This document shows positions 54,801 through 64,000 of a DNA stretch of 64,000 nt, in pieces (positions within the stretch are counted from its first letter, which is position 1; each line of letters opens with the position of its first letter). A program made the position numbers and the translations under genes. The stretch lies in contig CM070619.1 in assembly GCA_036346255.1 (NCBI GenBank), forward strand, positions 26,976,342 to 27,040,341. The letters run 5' to 3'. The notes below the pieces were generated by a model. That model saw only the letters and a list, made by a program, of their open reading frames with translations. It was not told the DNA's origin and made no database searches. The stretch is from Ampelocalamus luodianensis. Its lineage: Eukaryota; Streptophyta; Magnoliopsida; Poales; Poaceae.

Positions 54801-57016
54801 CCCTAGGGAGGTCCTGGACGGTTCATATCAAAGTGGAGGGAGGTCTTTTGCAAAGAGGACCTCGGAGGAGGCCCGGGGGGGTGGTCGTTGCAAAGTGACC
54901 GAGGTGGTCTTTTTGCGCAGAAGAGGTCCTAGCGTCCAGGATTTAACCAGGGTTGTCCTAGACGGCTGGGATCAAAACAAGAGGGGAGGTCCGGGCGCTA
55001 GGATTTTTACAGAGAAGGATCCTACGGCCAAAAAGCTAATCTGAGGAGGTCCGGGATGGATAGGATGTGCACGAGGAGATCTTGATGGCTGAGATTTATA
55101 GGAAAAGAGGTCCTAGCGCTAGGTTTTAACAGAGGAAGATCCTAGGGTTAAGACTTCACCCACGGAGGTCCTCAACGGATGAGATCTACCCTAGGAGGTC
55201 CTGGGACTTAGGATTTGCACAGAAAACACTCTACGGCACAGATCTAACTTGGGGTGATCTTTAACGGCTACGATTACACCTAGGAGGTCGGGGACTTAGA
55301 AGGCACGCGTGTTTTGGTCGGGCAAGACAAAGATTAATGAGCAACTCCTGACAACATTAATGCCAATCATTAGACTATGATTCCTGCCCGAGTACGACAC
55401 GCAAAACACGAGTTTGGTTTTTTAGCTCACGGCGACGGGGACGGACTCGCTGGTGAAAACCAAAAGCACCGCTAGGTTCCGAATAGTAAGGAGAACCTAC
55501 AGTGCCAAAAGCTACACCTAAACACTTCCTACCGCGCTAGCCGAGATGACCACTGAGACAAAATACAGCCAAAACGAAAACTAACTAGATCTAAAAGAAC
55601 CGGATTTCCAATACTAAGGTACCAACCTGGACCGAAGAGGTCCAGTGAGGGTCGCAAGAACTCCTGACGTGGTGCTCACGAGATGAGGAAGACGACACTC
55701 CTGTACCACGAAACCAAACTCCCCAAATTGTCAACCTCTGTGAAGGTTAAACAAACAAGTTAGGGAGGCTTGAGGGGACCAAGACGACAAGACGACACGC
55801 CAAGATTGCAATATTGAACACATGGAGCTCGGGAGGTCGCCGGAGAGCTCCAAAGTGCAGAATGGTGGCCGAGGCTCTCAAGTTTTGAGCGCAAGTGTAC
55901 CGGGAGAAGAACTAGGTTATGAAAGAGGGTCTTAAAGAAACTTAGAGAGGAAGCTTGAGTTCTAACATAGCCGAGAGCCAAGGAAAACATTTGCAATGCC
56001 ACCCGGTGCACTGAGCTAGGTACATTCAAATGATGGGAGTAGTTAACAGGAGACTTTTTGGGAAAAGGTGCCGACACGAATTAAAGGTGGTCGAGATAGC
56101 CATTGACAAGAGCAAGAAATGACAAGGCATTGCTCAAAACTTTCTAGTCTCGACACACGCATGCGTGTGAAAAACGAGGATGACTAGTCCCGAGGTCCTA
56201 CCACCGCTGAACAACCCCGGGATGACTGGTCAAAGAATGCCACGGCTAAAACCGGCGCTGAGACCCAGCCAGAGAGGTTGGGATGGTTGGATTAGAATCG
56301 AAGGGCTCAGATTTTAAGTGAGACTCAGAGGTCCTAACACTTAGGGGAGGTATGAGCCCTAGATCTGAAGATAGATCGCCCACGATCACCCAAATGCTAG
56401 GGTGGTCGAGGAGGTCTTTGAGGATGCCTAAAGGTGGTCTTTGCAAAGATGCAAAGGAGGTCCTATGGAGGTCCCGAGGGTTGTCTTTGCAAAAAGGACC
56501 TGAGGAGGTTCTGCAGTGGAGGTCTTTACAAAGACCGAGGAGGTCTTTGAGGAGATCCCGAAGATCTAAACCGTAGGACAAGAATCCAACGGCTAAGGTG
56601 GTCTATGCGGTTGGGTTCAACCAAGATTCAGAGTCCGACTCAAACCCAACCCAAGGTTGACTTAGGTTTCATTTGAGCTGAGAACTTTGAGGAATTTTAG
56701 AGATAGCAAACTAATTCCAAAATTTATGAAATTTTTTAAGTAGCTTGTTAATTCTGAGATGAACCTTCTGTGAAAAATTTCAGAGGTTTTTATACTGAGC
56801 ATTTTTCCAGAAATTTTCCCAAGGTTCGATTTAGATTTTGACCAAGGGTCGATAAGAAGGGTTATGACTTTAGCCAATGTGGAGGTGTGGGTGTTTGATT
56901 CTCTACAATTCCTTTACAAGAATTGCAGAGAAGCTAAACTTCAAGATGTAAGAAAAAGTTTTAATTTCTACTCATTTTCTTACATTTGAAACACAAGTAC
57001 AGAATGGGATGTTACA
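51830..57016 (-). repeat. LTR2, uninterrupted 5,187 bp LTR
   Basis: On the plus strand it runs from TGTGAGGACTCGATTT to GGATGTTACA. It contains the empty copia target site AGACTTAGTATGC at about 53706, the palindrome at 52588-52599, the CTTCCTTTGGTATGCC block at about 52667-52682, and the minisatellite. It is collinear with LTR1 from end to end (about 5,172 bp once the copia element is removed). Confidence 0.92.
54350..55310 (-). repeat. Minisatellite of about 30 bp units (GGAGGTCC) in LTR2
   Basis: This is unit by unit the counterpart of the array at 46710-47640, with the same order of variant units. A second TTTGCAAA-type cluster is at about 56400-56560. Confidence 0.82.
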
Positions 57017-58357
57017 AAACCTCCCCTCTTACAAAATCTCGTCCCAGATTTGCCTGGCTGGAAAGAAAGAGGGGTAGTCTGCAGCAAATGATCTTCCCGT
57101 GCCCAAGTAGCTTCATCCTTGGAACGATTTGATCACCGAACTTCAAGGAATTTTGATAGCATGATTCCCCGAGACAAAGAGCTCACCAAGCGACTGTACG
57201 ATTTTTGGTTCGACTGGTAGAAAATGTGCCACTTTAGTTGGCACTGAGGACTTACTGTGTTCGGGATAAAGCAAGGATTGACAGATCGAGAGATCTTTCT
57301 AGATTCAAAAGATGGTGGGCAAGATCATTGCTAGTTGGTGGGGCGATTTGTTCGGTTACTCCACTAATGAACGACGCCTTAGCCGGATAACTAGCTATAC
57401 GGAGTCATCCTCCATAGCTAGTTTGTTAGGGAGCTATGACCATTTAGGCCACGGCACATTTGAGGCAATAACAGGTAGGTGATGCCCTTAGATGTATGGG
57501 GAAGGAAATGTGCTACCTCAAGTCAAACAAACGATGACCTCCCGTAAGGCATCTAGGGTTCGGATAGACTAACAAGATTTTTTAACTGGGTGGTACCACG
57601 CACTGCAAAAAAGCAAACAAAGACCAAAAAGCAAGAAAGATGGGGATACAAGGAATGAGATGCTCCTCGAATTGAATAAAATAGTATCGTGGCAAGAGTT
57701 AACAAGAAGCGCATTTAACACGCACGCCGTACCTCCCGAGCTTTCTAACCGAGATGGAGTTGACTTGATTACTAACGACTCTGTGTCGCGATGTAGCCGC
57801 AGTGCATGTGATCGAATCACGCCACGAAAAGAAACGAGAGGTTGTGCGTAAGCTTCTTGGAACAAGCTTATTAGCATAATGACCCCGGAGTTTGCAGAGG
57901 AAACATGTGACTTCGCTAGATTGCGGAGGCCGCCTCACCGACTTTGCGTGTGCACGCGATTGGGGTACCATGCATGAGGACGAGGGGTTGTCAGAATCTC
58001 CTTGGGACCACTATGCGCATAGTGACCCTTATTGTTGCGAAGAAACATGTGACATCACCATCCAAGGTCGCTATGACGATCCTTTAATTTTCTCTTCTCG
58101 ACCCCAGAACAATGGGATTTTCACCACAACCAAAGTCGTGGAAAGTATAGATCGGTAATTTGTCTCGCAGCTCTTCTGCATAAATCATCCAGAACTTCTC
58201 CGGTTTGGAGGCATTGGCGGTTGCGATGCTTAAGGACGACCAAGTTAGCGGGCCGTTGCGCTCTAACGACCTGAGATTACCCGTTCATACTACACTCTTT
58301 GGGAGAGGTCGCCTCGCAGAGAAACAAGTGACTTTGGCAATGGACAACCTCTGCAAG
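57017..58357 (-). mobile_element. Second, truncated copy of the gypsy internal region
   Basis: It begins with the PPT (AAACCTCCCCTC on the plus strand) and follows 49376-50720 collinearly through the pol tail, protease remnant and three zinc-knuckle starts. Homology stops at CTGCAAG (58351-58357), matching CCGCAAG at 50714-50720. It has no LTR of its own on the right, so the order LTR-internal-LTR-internal is a tandem fragment. Confidence 0.88.
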
Positions 58358-61117
58358 TATGCAAGTGCCGTGATCTTGAATGCGTGTTTGTTCTTATCTC
58401 GTTAAGGTTCGATATTTCTTCTTGTGAGTCCTATGCTTTCAATCGTGGACTCCACTTATGTTCTATGAGTTCATTGCTTAATTGATTTTCCCCTGGTCCT
58501 ATGTTCATTAAGTAGTGGTAAATTATTTTCTAGTTGGTGAAAATTGTTTCCATTTGCCTCTTCTCTTTGAGAAAGAATCAACCTATTCTTTTCACGTGGG
58601 TCTTTCAAGTGTTTTCTAATTGTTGTTGTGAAATTGATGTTAATACTTGTAGTAATTTGATCGCCTTTGGTGATATCGTTCGATGAGAATATTTCAAGTT
58701 TGGCTTTTATGATATTTTGGAGCTCATGAATCATCCGTAACCGAAAGTATTTTAATTAAATTGAGGTATTGATTGTCCTGTTGTTCTAAGAGATTTGTGT
58801 GATTTAATCTTAAAGGCTCTTTGGTCCGAGTTGGTAACGTGAGGTTGCAATCAAAGAGAATTATGTTGGTTCCTTTAAGAGGAGAATAATCTACTTGCTT
58901 TCTTGAAACCGTGAAATGAAAATGTTTCAAGTTTGGTGTCGCTAGATCATTTGGATCTCATGTTTTGTGTAGTTGAACCTTCTTTGAGCAATTATGACGG
59001 TTGAAGAATTGTATTTGGTTCTTAATTAGTTCTTGTGGTTTGGATTGCGACTCGATCTTATTCTGCTGTGGCAAAGTGTTGCTAGTCAAAGGATTGATTT
59101 CAAAGTTAAACTAAAGAGTGAGGAGTATTTGAGAATTTGAGTCAAGTTTTGTAACTTGTGGTTATTTGAATCGTTCTAAATTTTTCTCTCTTTTCGCTCA
59201 AGAGATGTCGTAGTTTCAATCGCAATGTCTTTTTCATATTGGCTGTTATTTGCTATTCCCTTTGAGGGATGTGGCCTCAACTCGTGAACTCAACTTTCGC
59301 TTTCCAAGATCACCATTCTCGAATAATTCTTTTGGTTTCGTGCTCATTGTGAGGAGCAACGCTTTTCCCGTGTGAGGAAACTTGTCCTTGTTCACATCTT
59401 TCTTTGAGAAAGGATCAACTGCTTTGTGTTGCAAAGTTTTACAAAATGTAATTTTGGCAATCAGTTGGTGGTGGATAAGAAATTGTAATAGTGAGATTTT
59501 GCTACCAAGCTATTGGAGGAGTAGTAGAAGATGAATTGGTTTTGATTCAGACTCTTGGAGGAAATTTGATTCACATGGAATGTTTGGCTTGGAAGTAAAT
59601 ATGAATAGTATTACGACTGAGTAGAACTGTGGTATAGTGAAATTCCGAATTCACTCATGTTAAAAGGTTGGGGATTATCAAGGTATGAAAACCTTGTTTA
59701 ATTTTATAGAATAACGCAATTGGATAGTATTGCAAGGTTGTGGGTGATTTCATGATGTCAATGAGTGAGTATGTTAGAATTTTGAGGAATGTTAGAGGTT
59801 TAATCCGATGATTTCACTATCCGTTATAAGAGAAATTTGTTGTAGAGATCTTGGAGGTTAAACTGGGCTTTGTATTTTATGCTAGACTTTGGTCACACAA
59901 TGATTGTGTGTAGAGAAAGTGGAATGATCATTGATAGAACCTCTCAGCTGTGGTACATGAGTGTGTATAGAGGATTTTGAGTTGTTGTTCTGAAAATTGA
60001 GGTAATGTGATTACGTGGACCCATTTTTGTGGTGCTTTGGGTGCTTTTATAAAATTAATTTCACAAGAGAATGAGTTGCCTAGAGTATTTGATGGATTCA
60101 ACAGAGCCTCTCAACAATGGTGTGGATGATGTATTTCAGCTTGAGCATAATTTGAGGATGTTTAATTAAGAGGTTTAAGCTCGTGTGGTATGCGATGAAT
60201 TGAATCCAAGGTTCGAGAGAAGTTTTATTTCTAAAAGAGAAACCGAGAAAAGGATATTCCTCTGTAGTGAAGCGCTTTCTTGATTCTCGCTTGAACTTTG
60301 TGTTGTTGGACTGATGTCTTCGCGTAATTTGAGTTGGCGCTATACGGCATGTATGATTCTTTCCAATCCAGACAAAAAAAGTATTTTATTTGGGCATTCG
60401 AGCGATTTCTCCTTTGGCTGTGGTGTTCATTCGTAAATTGCCTAATTAGAAAGTGGAATTGTTTTTGATGAATTGTCAATTTTGGGATTTGGTCCTTTTG
60501 GTGGAGAGTTGGCATTACGTGGTTGCGATGAGAACTCTTTATTTTCAGCTGATTCTCTTTGTAAAACAAATTGTTTAAAACGAGTTCTGCAGTGCATTCT
60601 TGTTTAAAGGAGGTGCCTCCTTAAGGTGAAGAAATCGATTGAGAAACGGACAAGAGTTCCGTGTGGGTTGTGCTTTGGTACCAAGGGGAAGGGCCCAAGG
60701 TACTTTGGCTATTTCCTATAGTTGCAGAGATTTTGAAGTTGGCGATCGCTAGGACCGCCTTGGGTCCATACGCCGGAGCACGCATCATCCGGTATGTTCC
60801 GTGCCGAATAAGTACCTAGGGAGATCATGAGTTTCGAAGCAAGCAGAGCCATTGACCAGCGAGTGAGACCTCACATCTCAGTCTCGCCTGGTACGTATAA
60901 TAGGGAAGTTAGGACGAGCATTGAGGCATAAGATGTTGGTATCCGTCACTCAAGCTGCTATGGACGCATTAGTACGAGCGAGAAACGACTTGGGAACTAG
61001 AGTCTCACATGAGCGAGCAGTATGTGGATTTGTTCGCAACTGTATGTGTTTACCGCTGATAATTTCGCACGCCTGCTCTTTCTGTAGATCGTGAGTAGAT
61101 TCGGGGTCGAATTTATT
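58358..61117 (+). other. Non-coding internal region of a probable non-autonomous LTR element
   Basis: I find no gag or pol motif on either strand in 2.8 kb. The plus strand is T-rich and repeats phrases such as ATTTCAAGTTTGG (about 58690 and 58925) and TTTGAGAAAG-ATCAAC (about 58565 and 59404). It ends in a PPT and LTR start, so I read it as the 3' end of a plus-strand element of the LARD kind. It could instead be a highly decayed element. Confidence 0.5.
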
Positions 61118-61130
61118 AAGGGGGGTAGAA
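61118..61130 (+). other. Polypurine tract before the TGTAATACCCC LTR
   Basis: AAGGGGGGTAGAA directly precedes TGTAATACCCCGATTG, the PPT-LTR junction of plant gypsy-type elements. Confidence 0.75.
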
Positions 61131-61430
61131 TGTAATACCCCGATTGTTTCTAAGGAAGAAAGTAAACAAAAGAAGAAGTAAAGAGTTAAAAAAGGTTTTT
61201 CCGTGAATTTCCGCCAACCTCGGGCTTTAGGCCTTGGCCCAGAGGCCCTTTGGTGGCCGGCCAGTGGGGGCTCCTCTCCTCCCACAACCCTAGCCGCCTC
61301 CAAGTAGCCCCTCTCCTCTTTGCGCTCCCTCCTCCCTCCCTTGAGCCGCCACCCCTCCTCTCCCCTAGGTAGCCATCTCCTCCTGTCCAACAAGATCCAG
61401 CACCTCTCGCCCATTGGTGGTGCCTCTCGC
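61131..61430 (+). repeat. Start of a 3' LTR (first 300 bp), cut by a hAT element
   Basis: It begins TGTAATACCCCGATTG after a PPT and runs into a C-rich AACCCTAGCCGCCTCC stretch typical of grass gypsy LTRs. It is interrupted at 61430 by the hAT terminal sequence. The rest should lie beyond the window, after the transposon. Confidence 0.7.
61423..61430. other. Probable 8 bp target site of the hAT element (left copy)
   Basis: CCTCTCGC precedes the terminal repeat; hAT elements duplicate 8 bp. The right copy is outside the window. Confidence 0.45.
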
Positions 61431-61620
61431 TAGGGGTGGATAACCAGACAGCCTGCTCGGCCTCGGCTCATTATGGCTCGTTGTTAACGAGCTCGGCTCG
61501 CTCTGCTAAGCTAACGAGCAAAAGTCGCTTCGCCTCGCCACCTCGTAAAAGCTCGGACCGCTCTAATGAATTGACATCCATAATTAATGAAACATCTCAC
61601 ATAAGTCATAACATCCATCA

Positions 61621-61753
61621 TCCATGCAGATCACAATTAAGTTCATAACATCACAAGATCACAAGTTCATGGACTAGTGACTAGTCCATGCAGATCACAA
61701 TTAAGTCTATAATATCACAAGATCACAAGTTCATGGACTAGTCCATGCAGATC
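61621..61753 (+). repeat. Short tandem repeat in the hAT subterminal region
   Basis: Units starting TCCATGCAGATCA occur at 61621, 61685 and 61742 (periods 64 and 57 bp); the first two are nearly identical. The 7 bp difference is a GACTAGT duplication, creating an inverted repeat GGACTAGT-G-ACTAGTCC at about 61671-61687. Confidence 0.85.
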
Positions 61754-62229
61754 AATAATATCAAGAAAAAGTTTATAACTAATCCATGCGTATCAATAAA
61801 CATCCATGTAGATTCTTGAATGAATTTGGCCACCAAACAAAATGTCTTTTTGTGAGCTTGTCATTGTCAACTTATCCTTCACCAAACAAAAGGTCTTGCC
61901 AACTTGTGATCTTAGAATCTGAAAAGCATTATGGAAAATGATCATACTAATTTAAGTTGGTAAAAAGCATTATAGAAATGATCATGCATTGTCTTGTCTA
62001 CCTAAGCTAAGCTCGCCATCATGAGACACAGAGGGGTGCAGGATATGATGATTGAGTGAAAGACAAAGTATATTTTTCAATGCATGCAACAATTGAATTT
62101 ATACCATGCATTGTCTTACTATTTAACTAGTTGCTAGCCACCACACCCTCAGAAATGGTACAGATTCTACATCGTCCTCATCGTCTTCTTTCCCGTTTAG
62201 GAAAATGATAATTGAGTTAAATATCAATA

Positions 62230-63895
62230 TTAACAAACAGATATGAAAAGGACAATAGTTAGTCCGGGAAAACATACCACGCACATTGGGGGTGTCATGT
62301 CATTTTGAGAACCTCGTATCCACCTAGAACCACAAACTAATGCCTCAACCATAGTTGGGTGTAGAGCACTACGATAATCATCCATAACTCTACCTCCAAA
62401 GACTAAAGGTTGACTCAGAGGACATGCGCTCGCAGTGCAGCACAAGAATTTCTTAGCCATCTTTGACACAACCGAACCTATGAGCATTCAATCTCCACCA
62501 ATCAAGCAATTTAAAACCCGTGGTCTACTAAAGCATGATTTGGTTCATCTAGATAGATGAGTAACTCGATTTAGATGGCTCTGTAGAAGTAGATCGCAGT
62601 AAAGGTCCAAACTCACTTGAAACCGAGACTAATGAGCAAAGTGGTATCAATAGTTGAAGAGGACTCACACTCATTGCATAAACTTGTTGTTGTATGATGT
62701 TGCATCTCATGTTGGGCATAGAGATCAAACAACTCGTCACTGATATCACTTTCCTCACTCGCGCTTTGGTTGAGTCATACATCCTGCTGAAACACCAACT
62801 AACAAATCTCATCTTGAAGCTTGGATCAAGAATAGTAGCAATAACCATTACATTGTTTTTTTCAGCTCAATACTTGTTGAACTTATCCAACATTGCTTTA
62901 CCCATACTCTCTCAAATGTTGATCACTAGAAGTACTTTGTACCCTCAATGCAATCTTAACATTCACTATATGAGGATAGAAAATGTTTGTGGGGGTATAG
63001 AGATCATAAAATGCGGTAGTTACCTGCCAATGCCTTCAATATTGGCTGAATCTTGTTGTATAAAGCCCATTGTTCACTCAAGGAAGCCACTTGTAATTAG
63101 CATCCGAGTCAAGATAGTACAATAATGCTGCCCTTATAGGCAATGCTAGCAAACAACATTTTATATGTTGAAACCCCACCTTGTTGACACATCAAGACTC
63201 AACCCTTTTCCAACTTCCAAAGCAATAGATTTACAAACTTCTAAGAATTTGTACATGCTGGATGGAGACTTCTTCATGTATTTGACTCGATTCCTAAGAT
63301 TGCTTATCAAAGATTCCAATGGTGCCAAGCCATCATTCACTACCAAATTCACTATATGACAACAAAGAATGAACATGAAAATATTTAGGAATGAACTATG
63401 CTATTTTCCTACCAATTAACTCTGGCCATCAAATTTCTTAGCTGCAAGATCATTTGAGGATGCATTATCAAGAGTGATAGTCATAATTTTACCTTCGATT
63501 TTCCATTAAGTAATGCATTCAAACATTGCCTGAGCTATCACATTTCCTTTGTGTGGAGGGTCTAACTCAACAAAGTTCAAGACACAGCATTGCATAGCCC
63601 AATTAGCATCTATGTAATGAGCGACCAAACTCATGTAGCAAAGATTTTGATTTGATGTCCACAAATCACAAGTTAAACTTATATTGTCAACACCTCTAAG
63701 ACTCTTCCTAAGGACTGATTTCTCTGATTCATAAACCTTTATGCATTCACTTCTTATAGTCTTCCTACCAATAAACTGATATGATGCATTCATATACCTC
63801 ATCAACATATTAAACCAAATGTGTTCTACCATCTTAAATGGATACTCATGGACAATTATCATCTTAGCAATTATTCTACTGGTTTCTCATGATCA
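62230..63895 (-). pseudogene. hAT transposase (RICESLEEPER-like), N-terminus outside window
   Basis: Minus strand, N to C: MIIVHEYPFKMVEHIWFN, then a DNISLTCDLWTSNQN motif (about 63690-63640; the conserved DLWTS of the catalytic core), NVIAQAMFECI, TLDNASSND (about 63470), CCHIVNLVVNDGL (about 63360), LDVSTRWG (about 63180), then NVMVIATILDPSFKMRF (about 62850-62800). The dimerisation domain follows: SKMAKKFL-C-AS, FGGRVMDDYRSALHP, VEALVCGSRWIRGSQND (about 62460-62300). Transposase cuts the element out and reinserts it. Several stops and shifts break it, and the BED zinc finger lies beyond the window. Confidence 0.85.
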
Positions 63896-64000
63896 TATTC
63901 AAGTGGGAGTAAACAACAAGAGATGAAAATGGCTCATAGTTGAGTGTACCTTAAGCTTTCTGTCTCCCCACTTTGTTCAAATAGGGTGCACTTTGGTATA

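Larger units (their letters stand above)
15051..58357 (-). mobile_element. Non-autonomous gypsy array: LTR-internal-LTR-partial internal
   Basis: Without the nested insertion (16913-46060), the minus strand carries LTR1 (15051-16912 plus 46061-49375, about 5.17 kb), a 2,454 bp internal region (49376-51829), LTR2 (51830-57016, 5,187 bp), and then a second copy of the internal region (57017-58357) that stops abruptly. Both LTRs begin TGTAACATCCC and end in a TCACA-type terminus. The internal region keeps leader, zinc-knuckle gag, a protease start and the last part of pol, but no RT, RNase H or integrase core, so it would depend on a helper such as the family at 511-10283. Confidence 0.85.
61431..64000 (-). 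mobile_element. hAT-superfamily DNA transposon, partial
   Basis: The left end TAGGGGTGGATAACCAG is a hAT-type terminal inverted repeat, followed by subterminal GCTCGGCTCG/CGAGC motifs (about 61458-61560) as in plant hAT elements. The minus strand carries a transposase of the RICESLEEPER/BED type, so its 3' end faces this terminus. The right end is outside the window. Confidence 0.85.

Noticed and set aside
60231..60569. 112-residue open frame on the minus strand in the non-coding element
   Set aside because: No known domain is recognised, it is Lys/His/Gln-rich as expected from the antisense of T-rich DNA, and it runs opposite to the element's direction.

Overview
This is plant nuclear DNA, almost certainly repetitive heterochromatin of a monocot and probably a grass. 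The evidence is the dense nest of LTR retrotransposons: Ty3/gypsy elements with 3-5 kb LTRs, a Ty1/copia element whose 1.5 kb LTR starts TGTTAGTGATATGCCCTAGA, a gag of the Tat type common in grasses, and a hAT transposon at the right edge. I see no host gene, tRNA, rRNA or CRISPR array. The species call is inference; the element calls come from protein motifs, LTR ends, priming sites, polypurine tracts and target-site duplications (TSDs).

Left part (1-15050). A minus-strand gag fragment (1 to about 510) abuts, head to head, the untranslated leader of a plus-strand Ty3/gypsy element. That element runs through gag, protease, RT, RNase H, integrase and a chromodomain-like tail (958-5248) into a complete 4,997 bp 3' LTR (5287-10283). 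Then come a truncated copia LTR on the minus strand (10284-11587), the gag-protease region of a Tat-like gypsy element on the minus strand (11588-14310), and an AT-rich stretch with no call (14311-15050).

Central nest (15051-58357). The oldest layer is a minus-strand, non-autonomous gypsy element arranged LTR-internal-LTR-internal, a partial tandem array: LTR1 15051-16912 plus 46061-49375, internal 49376-51829, LTR2 51830-57016, second internal copy 57017-58357. A Ty1/copia element (16913-46060, TSD AGACT) sits inside LTR1. Three younger insertions sit inside the copia element: a 4,806 bp solo LTR in RNase H (23559-28364, TSD TTCCA), a 4,169 bp solo LTR at the end of pol (28566-32734, TSD CTAAG), and a complete 11.7 kb minus-strand gypsy element with 3.2 kb LTRs inside the copia 3' LTR (32953-44650). 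The order of insertion can be read directly from the breakpoints.

Right part (58358-64000). About 2.8 kb of non-coding sequence ends in a polypurine tract and the first 300 bp of a different LTR (TGTAATACCCC), so it looks like the 3' end of a non-autonomous LTR element. That LTR is cut by a hAT DNA transposon (from 61431) whose transposase lies on the minus strand and runs off the window.

Two cautions and two unusual features. Every coding region is broken by 1-3 base indels. Where duplicate copies can be compared, many of these replace CTG or CAG by CG while AT-rich stretches agree almost perfectly. This points to systematic read errors at methylated CHG sites, so the frameshifts should not be read as real mutations. 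The unusual features are the 4-5 kb LTRs with an internal minisatellite of about 30 bp based on GGAGGTCC, and a perfect 12 bp palindrome, CTATTCGAATAG, kept 660-800 bp from the 3' end of LTRs from several gypsy families.
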